Assembly (NCBI GenBank): GCA_009760855.2
Contig: WPIO01000443.1
Coordinates: forward strand, 35,001-45,141
Reading direction: 5' to 3'
Length of the DNA: 10,141 bases
DNA from: Cristatella mucedo
Lineage: Eukaryota; Bryozoa; Phylactolaemata; Cristatellidae
Below, piece by piece: positions 1-8,275 of the stretch. A program made the position numbers and the translations under genes. The notes under the pieces were generated by a model. It ran no database searches, was not told the origin of the DNA, and was given only the letters and a program-made list of their open reading frames with translations. Numbering within the stretch: the stretch's first letter is position 1; each line of letters begins with the position of its first letter.

Positions 1-155
1 GTACTTCCTCTGTAAGGAATACCGCCCCAGCAATGATTGGCTGGCTCGGGTAAGACCAATGTTCTGCGGCCGTCTCTGTAAGGAGTTCAGTTTTCCTGTA
101 AAACTACATTGGCTACGATCCTGGGAAATGGTTCAGCAGTTACTACTACAGAGAC

Positions 156-272
<117 letters not shown>

Positions 273-772
273 TGACAGAAAGATAACAATACTGGGAGTT
301 AGAGAGAAAGAGAGGCAGGGAGACAGAGACGGAGATATAAAGCGAGAGTGCGGCAGAGAATGTATGGTTCAGCAATGACGGGAAACACGCGAGCAAAGCG
401 CTCAGGAAAAATGGGGATTGAAAAGTAGTTCTCCCAGGTATGGCGAGCGTGACGCAATCGGAGTGGGAGAGCGCTAGGTGGTGCACGTAGCAGCTGATCG
501 CCGAGGCCTCTACGCGTAGCGTGTACAACTCAACTGTGCGCTCGACGTAGTGATTCCGGCTGCACGAGCGAGCGTATAGAACTCGAGCTCTCAAAAGAGT
601 GTGCGGCTGAACTGTCAGCCGCGTTGACAGGTATACAGCCCGACGGCGTCAGCTCTCCACTGCAGAACTTTGCTGACGGGTAGTAGTCCAAGAGAACGGA
701 CGAATTGTAACGAGTGCACGAAGCGCTCGCTCGCCGCATGCTTACATTTACAGTTGACCCAACGATAGCCGA
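273..772. other. Unassigned sequence, no gene seen
   Basis: This stretch passes from degenerate GA-rich sequence into mixed, CpG-containing sequence. A TATAAA at 336-341 lies about 35 bases before a weak TCA initiator-like site near 370, which is too little to call a promoter. Short open frames on the minus strand show no recognisable protein features. The first 158 bases of the window also show no gene; they contain an 11-base direct repeat (ctctgtaagga) about 65 bases apart. Confidence 0.5.
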
Positions 773-840
773 CCGGCAGATGGCCTCTAATGGCGGCATC
801 TAGCGGCGGCCTCTAGTGCTGATCCGACGGTGGCCGGCAG
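773..840. promoter_or_regulatory. Cluster of CTCF-like motifs
   Basis: Short related elements pack together here: CCGGCAGATGGCC at 773-785, GGCCTCTA at 782-789 and again at 808-815, and GGCGGCATCTAGCGG, whose reverse strand reads CCGCTAGATGCC. They resemble the AGRKGGC core of the CTCF consensus, but each carries mismatches. The repeated GGCCTCTA and the two CCGGCAG copies (773 and 834) make this a small imperfect repeat cluster. Insulator function is inference only. Confidence 0.25.
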
Positions 841-1083
841 ACGGACGGAAGAGAGCAGAAAACGCTCGCCGGAAATAGTTCGTGGCAGTAAACGAGCTTT
901 GGGCATTTGGTCCCGGCGGGTCCCGACGCTCCGAACATTGAGCTTCGGAGGCAACTGCTGGCGACTTGAAGGATCCTCTGGACCCGGTACGCCGGAAGTC
1001 GAGTGAGCAGCGTTGCAATGGCCGGGGAATGCGGATTGGAATGCCGAATAAGAAGCAGAGAGCGCGGTGCTCGCAGCAGGCGC

Positions 1084-1146
1084 GGCAGCAGCGGCAGCAG
1101 CGGCAGCAGCGGCAGCAGCGGCAGCAGCGGCAGCAGCGGCAGCAGA
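1084..1146. repeat. (GGCAGCAGC)n minisatellite, about 7 units
   Basis: A 9-bp unit is repeated about seven times head to tail, almost without change. Read as protein it would give Gln/Arg, Ser/Gly or Ala tracts depending on frame. All three plus-strand frames stay open through it, so the repeat gives no evidence for any one of them. Triplet arrays like this are common both in coding first exons and in GC-rich 5' regions of arthropod genes. It is likely to be length-variable. Confidence 0.9.
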
Positions 1147-1441
1147 GCGCGAACCGCGCTCACGGATGCGGCGCCGCTCGTCGTCTCAACAGCGAGCGAA
1201 CGTGCCCGAACGCTGCCCCACCGCTGCCGTGGCGTCTCAGTCTCGTGGGGTCTCGGCTGACGGGACCCGCTGGCAGCGCCCAGCCAACGCTCTCGTTGCG
1301 CATTGCCAGCAAGAGCAGCCGAGACCACGGCGACGGCGCGTCGGCGGCTGAAGCGTGCCATCGATTGGCGCTGGGGGAAGCACTTCCGGCCCGAAGTCTG
1401 TCCGTTAGCGGGCTCTTGGGCAACTCGAGCTAGGAGCCGCG

Positions 1442-1451
1442 AGGTGGCGCT
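1442..1451 (+). promoter_or_regulatory. CTCF core-like site
   Basis: AGGTGGCGCT fits the AGRKGGCRSY core of the CTCF consensus at all ten positions. The five bases before it fit only partly. In a GC-rich block a chance match is possible, so occupancy is unproven. Confidence 0.3.
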
Positions 1452-1860
1452 GTGTGACGGGTTTGGTGGCTTTGCAGGGTGGCGGCGCCCTACGGTCGAG
1501 TAGGCGGTCTAGCGAAGAGACTCTCTCGACGACCAAAGAATCGACCGTAGGTCCTAGCGAGATGGCGGAAAGCTGGCTCAGCCCGGGGGGAGCAGTGGTT
1601 GGTGGTGGCCGTGGCGGTGGGTCACGTGTCGGATGGACGTCGGCGTCGCAGCACGGGCATCCGTCGCTCGCAAATCGATTAGTGGCGCCGAGCGGCGGAA
1701 GATTGCGCCATTCATTAAACGAAAACTTCGAAGTTTCACGAACGAGGGCGGTGTGAAATTTACAGCGCTGCTTATTGGTCTGCCCGGCTTGCTGGATTTT
1801 AAGCGCGCGTATTGACCGGGCCGCACGCTGGACGCACGCGTGCTGAGAGCGACCGGAGTC

Positions 1861-1892
1861 GCCGCCGCCGTAGCCGCCGCCGTAGCCGTAGC
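1861..1892. repeat. CCG/TAG triplet-type tandem repeat
   Basis: A short array alternates GCCGCCGCC with GTA spacers (GCCGCCGCCGTA repeated, then CCGTAG). It is a second low-complexity GC-rich array within the CpG-rich block. No coding claim is made. Confidence 0.7.
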
Positions 1893-1931
1893 GAGCGGCT
1901 GCGACTCCAGAATACGTAGAGCATCTGGTGA

Positions 1932-1939
1932 TCACGTGA
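1932..1939. promoter_or_regulatory. Palindromic E-box TCACGTGA
   Basis: TCACGTGA is a perfect 8-bp palindrome matching the binding site of USF/MITF-type bHLH-leucine zipper factors. A second CACGTG lies at 1623-1628 and a third at 6073-6078, outside the CpG-rich block. The first two lie about 300 bp apart inside the candidate promoter region. Function is inferred from motif match only. Confidence 0.3.
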
Positions 1940-2024
1940 CAAGGAGCGGAGATTGATTGCCCACAAAACTGACACGAACGGCACGCCCTGCGTGGTCACC
2001 CGGATTAACGAGTAAAGGCGGAAA

Positions 2025-2053
2025 GGGGGTCCCGGCGGGGGGGGGGGGCGGGG
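2025..2053 (+). other. G-rich tract with G-quadruplex potential
   Basis: A run of five G (2025-2029) is followed by twelve consecutive G (2037-2048) and four more (2050-2053), enough for a four-tetrad-stack quadruplex with short loops. The complementary strand would be a C-rich i-motif candidate. Such tracts are common near promoters. The exact homopolymer length may also be uncertain in the assembly. Confidence 0.55.
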
Positions 2054-2376
2054 CGCCTCGGAGAGGTAACCCGGCCCCTTTCCGGCTCTGCGTCGCTCCC
2101 GTCGCCCCGTCACCCCGCCGCCACCGGCAGTTAATAAACACGACTTACGCCAGTTGCTGCGTTGCGTCTCGGCGTACCAGTGGTCGATAAGCTTTAAAAC
2201 GAAAAAGCCAAGATATGTAATACTTCGAAATTCGTAAACGGGTAAGCGGCTAAGTGTCAATCGGTGTCCGGGCTTCCGGCGAGGTCAGAGGTCTAACTTG
2301 GACCGGATCGCGCTTTCCCCGTGCGTCCCCAGCCGCACCGTGTGCCTAGAAAAGGATTTAGTTCTCGCAGGGCGAT

Positions 2377-2384
2377 ATGCAAAT
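2377..2384 (+). promoter_or_regulatory. Octamer motif ATGCAAAT
   Basis: This is a perfect match to the POU-domain octamer. A single 8-bp match is expected by chance every few tens of kilobases on both strands, so it is only suggestive. It sits just downstream of the CpG-rich block. Confidence 0.2.
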
Positions 2385-2567
2385 GCTTGATCGTATTATT
2401 GCTATTATTATTATTCGCTAATGGAGGATTGGGATCGCATGACTGCACAGAGCAGCGACAGGTTAAAAATAGAAAGAACGCCCGCCTCGCCCCGGCTCTC
2501 GCTCCGCTTAGTGAGACATCTCGGCATTTGGAGTATCTTCTTTTAGTGAGACCGTCCTCGGAATTTC

Positions 2568-2730
2568 GCTTTCCAGTAAAACGTTTAAGGTCACGAATAG
2601 CTTTAAAAAATGGTCACCGTCGCGTAACTGCTAGCATCTCTTCCTATATTGCTCCACTGTTTGATGGAGGTCTCGCTTTCGCCCATCATTTTGAAGTCAC
2701 GCTCGCATTGCGTCATCTCTTTCATTATAT
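2568..2730 (+). repeat. Direct repeat copy 1 of an unknown ~160-bp repeat
   Basis: From GCTTTCCAGT to about 2730 this stretch aligns base by base with 3328-3483. Shared landmarks in the same order are GCTTTCCAGT, ACGAAT, AAAATGG, a TTTGATG followed by AGGTCTCGC, and GAAGTCACGC. By eye roughly three quarters of positions agree, with a few small gaps. The copies lie about 760 bp apart in the same orientation, with a LINE fragment between them. No protein motif is recognised in either copy and the frame is broken in copy 2, so this is probably a non-coding repeat. It could be an unnamed interspersed element or an old tandem duplication. Confidence 0.8.
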
Positions 2731-3029
2731 TTCCTCAGAATTGCACTTTAATGTAATGTAACGTATCTCCGTCCGTAACTCTACAAAGCCACAAAGGCTA
2801 TGAGGGTGTTACGCAGGAGAGTTTTGTATAGCGCACTCGCAGACTAAGTGGCTTTCGGTACGCATTCGGTAGCCAACAGACTTCATCTCACGCAACAAAG
2901 AGAAATGAGCCACCATAGTCGGCAGTAGGAGAGTATTTGTCGTTGCGTAAGAACTGTCGTAGCGAGTTCCACAGTCTCTAGGACCTGCAGAGCTAAAGCT
3001 TCAGTTGCCAACGGTCTTTAAGCGGAAGA
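2731..3029. other. Unassigned spacer, possible decayed LINE 5' part at the end
   Basis: No gene is seen. Near the end, 2993-3010 reads LKLQLP, and GCGGAAGAA at 3022-3030 reads Ala-Glu-Glu where LINE reverse transcriptases have Ala-Asp-Asp. These lie in frames that differ from each other and from the clear fragment starting at 3030, so they may be its frameshifted upstream remains. AGGACCTGCAG occurs at 2980-2990 and again at 3057-3067, inside the LINE fragment. Confidence 0.3.
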
Positions 3030-3317
3030 ATGGAGCAGCTAATTTATTGTCCACACAGGACCTGCAGGCGCGAGGAGGCTGACGTGCAGCAATCTGCTGC
3101 AGCAACTGATAAACTGAATGCTTGCCTTGCCGACATTCAATCCTGGATGCCGGAAAATTTCTTAAAACTAAATGACGATGAAACCAAACTGCTGCTCATA
3201 GGACACCCTAAGCTTGTGGCTGGATTAAAAGACTTTGCTCTTCTAATAGGTGATGCTGTTATGCGACCATCACCACGCGCACAAAATTTAGGTGTCATTT
3301 TTGTAAGCTTTTTATAA
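3030..3317 (+). mobile_element. Truncated LINE (CR1/L2-type) reverse transcriptase fragment
   Basis: The plus-strand frame reads 95 residues with the well-known stretch that follows the catalytic YADD box in CR1/L2-group LINE reverse transcriptases. Markers are TDKLNACLADIQSWM, ENFLKLNDDETKLLLIGHP and the NLGVIF box near the C-terminal end. In an intact element this is a small part of ORF2, the endonuclease plus reverse transcriptase protein used in target-primed retrotransposition. Here everything before it is absent or unreadable, and the frame stops just after GVIF. The core is well preserved compared with the copy near 8.7-9.1 kb, so it is probably younger or from another family. It lies directly against repeat copy 2. 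It is a dead fragment, not a host gene. Exact clade is uncertain. Confidence 0.9.
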
Positions 3318-3331
3318 ATTTTTATAAGCTT
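3305..3331. repeat. AT-rich imperfect palindrome at the LINE/repeat junction
   Basis: AAGCTT occurs at 3305-3310 and 3326-3331 and flanks an A/T-only core (TTTATAAATTTTTAT), so the strand can fold into an imperfect hairpin. It covers the exact boundary between the end of the LINE fragment and the start of repeat copy 2. It may mark a breakpoint, or it may be a chance AT-rich stretch. Confidence 0.5.
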
Positions 3332-3483
3332 TCCAGTTAACGTTTACGGCACGAATGACTTAACAAAATGGCCACCGTTTCATAATTGCTAACGTCTCCT
3401 CTATATCGTTCCGCCGTTTGATGAAGGTCTCGCATGCGCCGTTCATTTCGAAGTCACGCACGTACTGCAATCTCCTTTATTAA
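3328..3483 (+). repeat. Direct repeat copy 2 of the unknown ~160-bp repeat
   Basis: This is the partner of 2568-2730, aligned from GCTTTCCAGT to about TTTATTAAC. It shares TTTGATGAAGGTCTCGC and GAAGTCACGC almost exactly with copy 1. The copies differ mostly by single substitutions plus one- or two-base gaps, which points to an old duplication or to two independent insertions of one repeat family. It begins within a few bases of the LINE fragment's end. Confidence 0.8.
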
Positions 3484-3623
3484 CGAAACGCCGCGCTTAC
3501 AAAGCGCTGCTCGTGACGTTAATGGAGTCCGCGAGTGTCTCCTTTGACGCGCTTTTCTTTCGTTCTCACTTTTCCTGACTTGCGATCTGCTCAGCGCATT
3601 TCTCCTTCTCCCGGCATCTGCAG

Positions 3624-3689
3624 CTGTGCTTAGGAAAAGTCGCGATCCTCGTGCGTCGCTATAGGAAGCGGTGCTCCTACCTCCTACCG
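3624..3689 (+). CDS. Candidate 66-bp internal exon (speculative)
   Basis: A pyrimidine-rich stretch ending in CTGCAG (3618-3623) looks like a good 3' splice site, with a CTGAC branch-point-like sequence about 50 bases upstream. After 66 bases a CCG|GTGAGA donor-like sequence starts at 3690. The 66 bases (22 codons) are open only in the frame that starts at the first base; the other two frames stop. The predicted residues are basic in the middle (VRRYRKR) and match no domain I know. Splice-like signals arise by chance often in pyrimidine-rich DNA, and a CT tract follows, so this is weak. Confidence 0.15.
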
Positions 3690-3732
3690 GTGAGAGTCGT
3701 ATCGAGAGATGATTTCATTTTCGCGACTAAAG

Positions 3733-4145
3733 TTCACTCGGTTGCTCTCTCGATACCTCGCTCTCTCTCTCGTTACCGATCTCTCTTTCATTCTCTTTCT
3801 CTCGCTCTTTCTCCTTCTTTTCCTCTCGCTCTCTCTCTACTCTCTAAATCGCTCTCTCTCTCTCTCTCTCTCTCTAGATCCCGCTCTCCTCCGCCTTCTA
3901 TCTTCTCTCTCTCTATCACTCGTTAGCAGGGCTCTCTCTCTTCTTTTCTCTCGCGCTCTCTCTCTCTCGCTCGTTCTCCTCCTTTACTCTCTATACCGGC
4001 TGCTCATCTATCTCTCTCGATCACACGTAACAGGTCTCTCTTCTCCTATTTCGTTTATCTCTGCTCAATCGATCTCTCTTCTCTCTCTTTTTCTCTCTCA
4101 ATCGCTCTGGTTTTCTATCCCACTCTCGCTCTCTCTCAAACGCTC
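3733..4145. repeat. CT-rich polypyrimidine tract
   Basis: About 400 bp are dominated by CTCTCT with scattered CG, AT and single-base interruptions. The longest clean CT run is near 3852-3875. It is the opposite-strand counterpart of the GA-rich tracts at 159-357 and 8135-8330. The open frames across it read Ser-Leu-rich protein and are products of the repeat. Flanking sequence up to about 4190 remains pyrimidine-rich. Confidence 0.95.
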
Positions 4146-4384
4146 TTCAATCTCACTTTACGCGTCTATCTGCCTACAGAAAAGGTGCAGACGCCTCTTT
4201 CTCTTACCCTGCACGACTGCCAATGTAATAGACGGCTGGAGTTTCTGGGGCTGGTCCCAGAAAGACGTCGGGAGGGAGTAGGAAACGCTTTTTATGCGCT
4301 CGCTCTCTCTGACGTTAAAAAAATATCTGAAAAAGGCATAATTTCGTTTGTCTAGCATCCATAAGAACGCTATCTCCAGTCAGG

Positions 4385-4500
4385 CGCTTAGGGCGTCACC
4401 GGGGTTTGAGACCTACGACCTAATCGGTATCACAAAATGAATCACCTTGACCTTGGTCTAGGCGATGCACCCTAACACAGTGGGCCACGGGGCGTAGCAC
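4385..4500 (-). mobile_element. tRNA-like SINE head (candidate)
   Basis: On the minus strand, sequence complementary to 4467-4488 reads GTGGCCCACTGTGTTAGGGTGC, here split as GTGGCCCACTGTG and TTAGGGTGC. It resembles the A box and D arm of a tRNA gene (GTGGCTCAGTGGTTAGAGC type). About 55 bases further, complementary to 4401-4413, is GGTCTCAAACCCC, close to the B box GGTTCGAACCC. The A-to-B spacing exceeds the roughly 32 bases of a normal tRNA, so it fits a tRNA-derived SINE with an inserted segment better than a working tRNA. Body and tail limits cannot be fixed from one copy. Confidence 0.45.
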
Positions 4501-4527
4501 GAGGCACGAGCAGAAGGAACGTACTTA

Positions 4528-4539
4528 TCGAAGCTTCGA
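4528..4539. repeat. 12-bp perfect palindrome
   Basis: TCGAAGCTTCGA is a perfect inverted repeat between the tRNA-like element and the A20 tract. No function is assigned. Confidence 0.7.
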
Positions 4540-4578
4540 GCGCTACCGCCTGGGCGAACATCGCATCGGTTCGTTTCT

Positions 4579-4598
4579 AAAAAAAAAAAAAAAAAAAA
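4579..4598 (+). repeat. A20 homopolymer
   Basis: Twenty consecutive A residues. It could be the 3' tail of a plus-strand retroposon, or a poly-T stretch upstream of the minus-strand tRNA-like element. No target-site duplication was recognised around it. Confidence 0.9.
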
Positions 4599-5226
4599 CA
4601 GCGGCGCGTCCCCTGGGCTAAACTCTCTGGGCTTACTTTTCGTCGTATTTCTATGAATTTGTTTTATAAATCATTCTGCTTCGGCTACGAGCCTACACGA
4701 GATAGGGGCCTGAGTGCAAGCCTGATGAATGCGGGCGTTGGAAAGCTGTCGAGTCATGCGACGAGATTCTTACATAGAGAAGTCAAAAGGAGCCGTATAG
4801 AGGTGTAGCAACCAAACGTCACGCTGTTTATTATAGGCACCTTGGTGGGTCATTTGGGCAGCGTATTTGCGATTCGTTCGTCGTGTGCAGATGTTGTGCC
4901 CTGCTTACGCTAACTCGCCTGCTGCTTGGGCGATGAGATTAATACCGATGCGACTTGGTTAATAAGGCTTTCCTATACGAGGCATTTTGTAAAGCTACCT
5001 AGCACGAGATTCACTTCTGTTCTCTGAGGGGCATGCTATACAGAATACTCTTGTTATTATTGTCATATAACGCAGTTTAACTACACGCTGACCGGATTAC
5101 AGCGCGCGAGTTACAGACAGATTTTCGGCTGGTTTCCTGCTAGCTGTAGCACACGGTCAACGGTACGCCTGTGATTTAGCGCTGCATGGTCATCAGGAGT
5201 CGGGCGGGCGGTGAATCGGGTCAGAG
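4599..5226. other. Unassigned, no gene seen
   Basis: Mixed-composition sequence with stop codons frequent in all frames. I recognise no domain, RNA gene or clear repeat in it. Confidence 0.6.
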
Positions 5227-5258
5227 AAAAAAAAAAGAAAAAAAAGAAAAAAAAAAAA
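5227..5258 (+). repeat. A-rich tract with single G interruptions
   Basis: Thirty-two bases of A with two single G interruptions. It may be the tail of an unrecognised plus-strand retroposon or a simple repeat. The sequence upstream (about 5100-5226) shows no clear A or B box. Confidence 0.85.
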
Positions 5259-6164
5259 TCTCATAACCGGATGGTCGTTCGGCAGGGGCTGGCTAAAACA
5301 GCGAGGGTCGAGCGAGGAGTTCGCTACTATTCATTGCCTGCGACGCTACAATGTCAAGTAGGTGATTTCACCATGCTGTGAAGAAAGCTATGATTGTCAT
5401 ATATGATTAGAGGCTCTATATGCTGTAAACTAGGACGATCCAGGTGGGCCCTTCAAGAAACATCTAGGCATCCGTTGTCAAGAGAAACGTGGCGAGCTTT
5501 AAATTAGGGGACCGTTTTAATCGTCAGGTGTAAAAGATCGTTGGAATGTGAGGCGAGGCGACCGAGAGTAAGAATATCGCAGTGTCGGGCTCCCCCTCCT
5601 CCCTGCTCGCTCAATTATGAGGGCGCTCTTTCTGGGCGATTATTGCTATTTTTTTAATTATAAAACCGGTCGCTTATGCGGTCAAGCAGCGTAATGGGCA
5701 GATCGGTATCCTTCGTTTGAATTATGAGCCATAACAATCCGGTATCAGACGGGTCGAATCCGTAGGCATCTGCCAGGTTGGCCGTGTGCAGTGTTCCGAC
5801 GGTGTATCACTCGACACAGATCAGGCAGGAGAATTGGCATAAATTAAATGGGGTTCCACTGTGCGCATGCATAGTACAGCATTAGAATTCTGCACTTAGC
5901 ATGCACCACGGTGTGGTCTGGCCCTGAAACTGTCGGAATTCTCGGCATGCGTCAAATAATATATTTGTAACACAAAACACAGACCAGAGAAAGAGAAGAG
6001 TAAAGAGTGTGCTGTCATGTCTCCGTGGCCTTTAACACACTAGTCGTGTGGGCGGGGTAATGCGAATCCTGGCACGTGGGCGATCGCTTAATTGCCAACA
6101 CCGAATGCGGTAGGAGCATAGACACGTAAGTGGTCTTCAGTGCTAGGCTCCATGACAAATGAGC
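5259..6164. other. Unassigned, no gene seen
   Basis: No coding region is supported. A B-box-like GGGTCGAATCC occurs at 5751-5761 without a good A box. GAATTC is found twice (5885 and 5936) and GCATGC three times (5865, 5899, 5945), giving a small local pattern, but no larger repeat unit is clear. Confidence 0.55.
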
Positions 6165-6206
6165 AATTAAAAAATAAGGTAATATTTTTAAATATTAATT
6201 TTTTAA
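6165..6206. repeat. AT-rich imperfect inverted repeat
   Basis: AATTAAAAAAT on the left and AATTTTTTAA on the right surround an A/T-rich core (AATATTTTTAAATATT). It could extrude a hairpin, or it may be ordinary AT-rich DNA. No terminal motif of a transposon is seen. Confidence 0.4.
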
Positions 6207-6287
6207 GCAGGCTCTCACCGGGATAAAGCTCTGAAGCTTTGGCTGCGTCGAGACTGAGAGTCTTCCAGGGCGCGCGTAGGGCCATCA

Positions 6288-6355
6288 CAAAAAAGAAAAA
6301 AACAAAAGAAAAACAAAACAAAAAAAAAAAAAAAATCTAAAAAAAAAAAACAAAA
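6288..6355 (+). repeat. A-rich tract (about 68 bp)
   Basis: A tract of A runs broken by single C, G or TCT, including a run of about 16 A. The pattern suits a decayed retroposon tail or a simple repeat. A short upstream hairpin (AGACT-GAG-AGTCT near 6253) is noted, but no convincing SINE promoter was found. Confidence 0.85.
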
Positions 6356-8134
6356 GTCGAAAATGGCTTCGTTGTGTGTCGCAGGGCAATAAACGCTCTA
6401 GCTCAGCTCGTCTTAACGGGTTTGTCAAGTATGGGCAACGAAGAGATGCAGCAGTATGATACCATAAATAAAATAATAACTAAGATAATTAAAGAAAAGG
6501 CAGCATGAAATATACACGCCAACCTTCAGAGAATGCTACAATCAATCTTTCCTGACAGCGACTCTTACACATTGCTGCAAAAAGGAAACACTATCGAACT
6601 CGGGGATGTGTGATATCATGTCTCAATCCAAGCAACAAGAAGAAACTGGTTAGGGGTGACATAGCATATGGTTCAGCAATTCAATGTATGACTTTAAGTT
6701 CCCCCCCCGCAGAAAAGTGATGCAGCAGGTGTCTAGCTATGCAATAAGCACGCATCATAAAGTAAGCGAAGTCCACGTAGGAGAGGGTGCACTAATATGG
6801 CTAGTATACAAAATAAATAGTGCAGATTTTTCATATTTTTTAAGAAAAAACCTCAGTTGTCAAGTCAGGGGATGGTCGTTGACGCACGCCGGAGAGTCGA
6901 AGTAATCGAGGCTTTGGGAATATACCATAACAAAATCTTAAATGCCACTTGGTATCCTCAGTCCCATTAGTAATTTGAGGTATATACGTAGCGTACGTGA
7001 TAATATCAGCTGATAATTCTAGACTATTATACACCTGATGATAAACCTCGACACAAATAACTGATAGTAAATGATGCAGAAACATTGTTTACGCTATGTA
7101 TGACCACTCCGTACGATGCGATGTTATAACATTTTTCATTACGAGACTTATAGGTATAAGAGGCAGTTCGATTTCCGAAAAGTGAGTGGTAAGTCTTATA
7201 CTTATAGGCCTGTGGGTGGCAGTTAGATCCATGATGCTTAGGTAAGGTCTTGAGTGACACCAAAGAATTAAGGTACCGCTAAAAGCATAAGGCAATAAAA
7301 CCCACTTGAAGTAGATGCTATTAAGTTTTGTACTTGAGTTGAGCTCCCAGTTCACGGTCGTGTGTCAGAAGAAGTGATGGCTGGCAACTGCTCAGACGAC
7401 TCTTATAAGACAAGCTAAAAATCCTAGCCTGCAGAGCTTTGTCAGCTGGCTCAAATTAAGGCGCCTGATGTGGGCAGCAGACCGAGTAGTAGCCAGTGCA
7501 CAATGGCAGATGAGAGTTACATGAAGAACAATGACGGGAAATGTTAGAAATGCATGGACAACTAATAAATGCAACGTAGACCATGTCATAACACAAGCCT
7601 GAATAAATAACAGCAATGTTATGTCAGACAAGTAGCAGATTGGATTGGGAGCCTGATACATAAATCGATCCATAACGAAATGATCGCACTTTGGAAAACA
7701 TAATTACACCACAACTGTTGGGCAGCAATTCAACTGGAAGATATGCTGGCAGGGCCGGTGTTGACGTTGCCATTTCCGATTTCGAACCATAGTTGGTTTG
7801 CCCGTACTAGTACAGTTGTTTATGTATCAGGGAGTGCAATGTTAGAAAATTGGTGCCATTCATATGCGGATGTCCATCATGCATGTAGCAAGGGAAGTAG
7901 AGATGGAGGGGCTGGGAGGGAATCCAGCAAGGTACACTGAGTGCCATCCCGCATAAGTGGAAAGCATAAATTGTGCGGGTAAGCACGGCAAGAGGAAGAG
8001 TAAAAACCGTGAAGAAGACAAAGCAAGCGCGGAGTCCTGGTACCCCATATATTTAGAGATTCTTTGGATGATCTTTCTTCAGTCACTCAATACTTTGGAG
8101 TCCTCCCATTGAGATGCAGCAGGGAGCTAGCTAC
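6356..8134. other. Unassigned AT-richer region, no gene seen
   Basis: This is the longest stretch with nothing recognised. Open frames are short (under about 95 codons) on both strands and none shows a known domain, signal peptide or conserved motif. Small local features are CTTATA-GG-TATAAG at 7147-7160, CTTATA again at 7195 and 7201, and scattered AATAAA sequences (for example near 6390 and 6467). It is probably intergenic, intronic or decayed repeat DNA. Confidence 0.55.
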
Positions 8135-8220
8135 GAGCGAGTGAGAGAGAGCGAGGGCGGAGAGGGAGAGAGAGAAGAAGGAAAGAGAGAGAGCGATGCG
8201 GAGAGGGAGAGAGATAGAAG

Positions 8221-8275
<55 letters not shown>

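Larger units (their letters stand above)
700..2200. promoter_or_regulatory. CpG-rich block, possible promoter or first-exon region
   Basis: Sequence here is visibly GC-rich and dense in CG dinucleotides compared with the right half of the window. It contains GC-rich triplet arrays, CTCF-like motifs, two CACGTG E-boxes and a long G-run. Many overlapping open frames exist on both strands because stop codons are rare in GC-rich DNA; none shows a conserved domain I recognise. Several read the GGCAGCAGC array as low-complexity Gln/Arg, Ser/Gly or Ala. A CpG island at a gene start is the simplest reading, but transcription direction and exon limits cannot be set from sequence alone. Confidence 0.4.

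Noticed and set aside
966-1433. Gln/Arg, Ser/Gly and Ala-rich open frames over the GGCAGCAGC array
   Set aside because: All three plus-strand frames are open there, as expected from GC-rich repeat DNA, and no flanking domain supports one of them. A real exon remains possible but unproven.
3651-4281. Ser-Leu-rich open frames through the CT tract
   Set aside because: They are translations of a simple repeat, and the hydrophobic look is not evidence of a membrane protein.
5686-5770. Possible plus-strand tRNA-like element
   Set aside because: GGGTCGAATCC at 5751 is near a B box, but the only A-box-like stretch (GTAATGGGCAGAT near 5691) is poorly matched and spaced, and no anticodon stem is evident.
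6684-7673. Several 70-90 codon open frames on both strands
   Set aside because: They overlap each other on opposite strands in AT-rich DNA, lack recognisable motifs and are of chance length.
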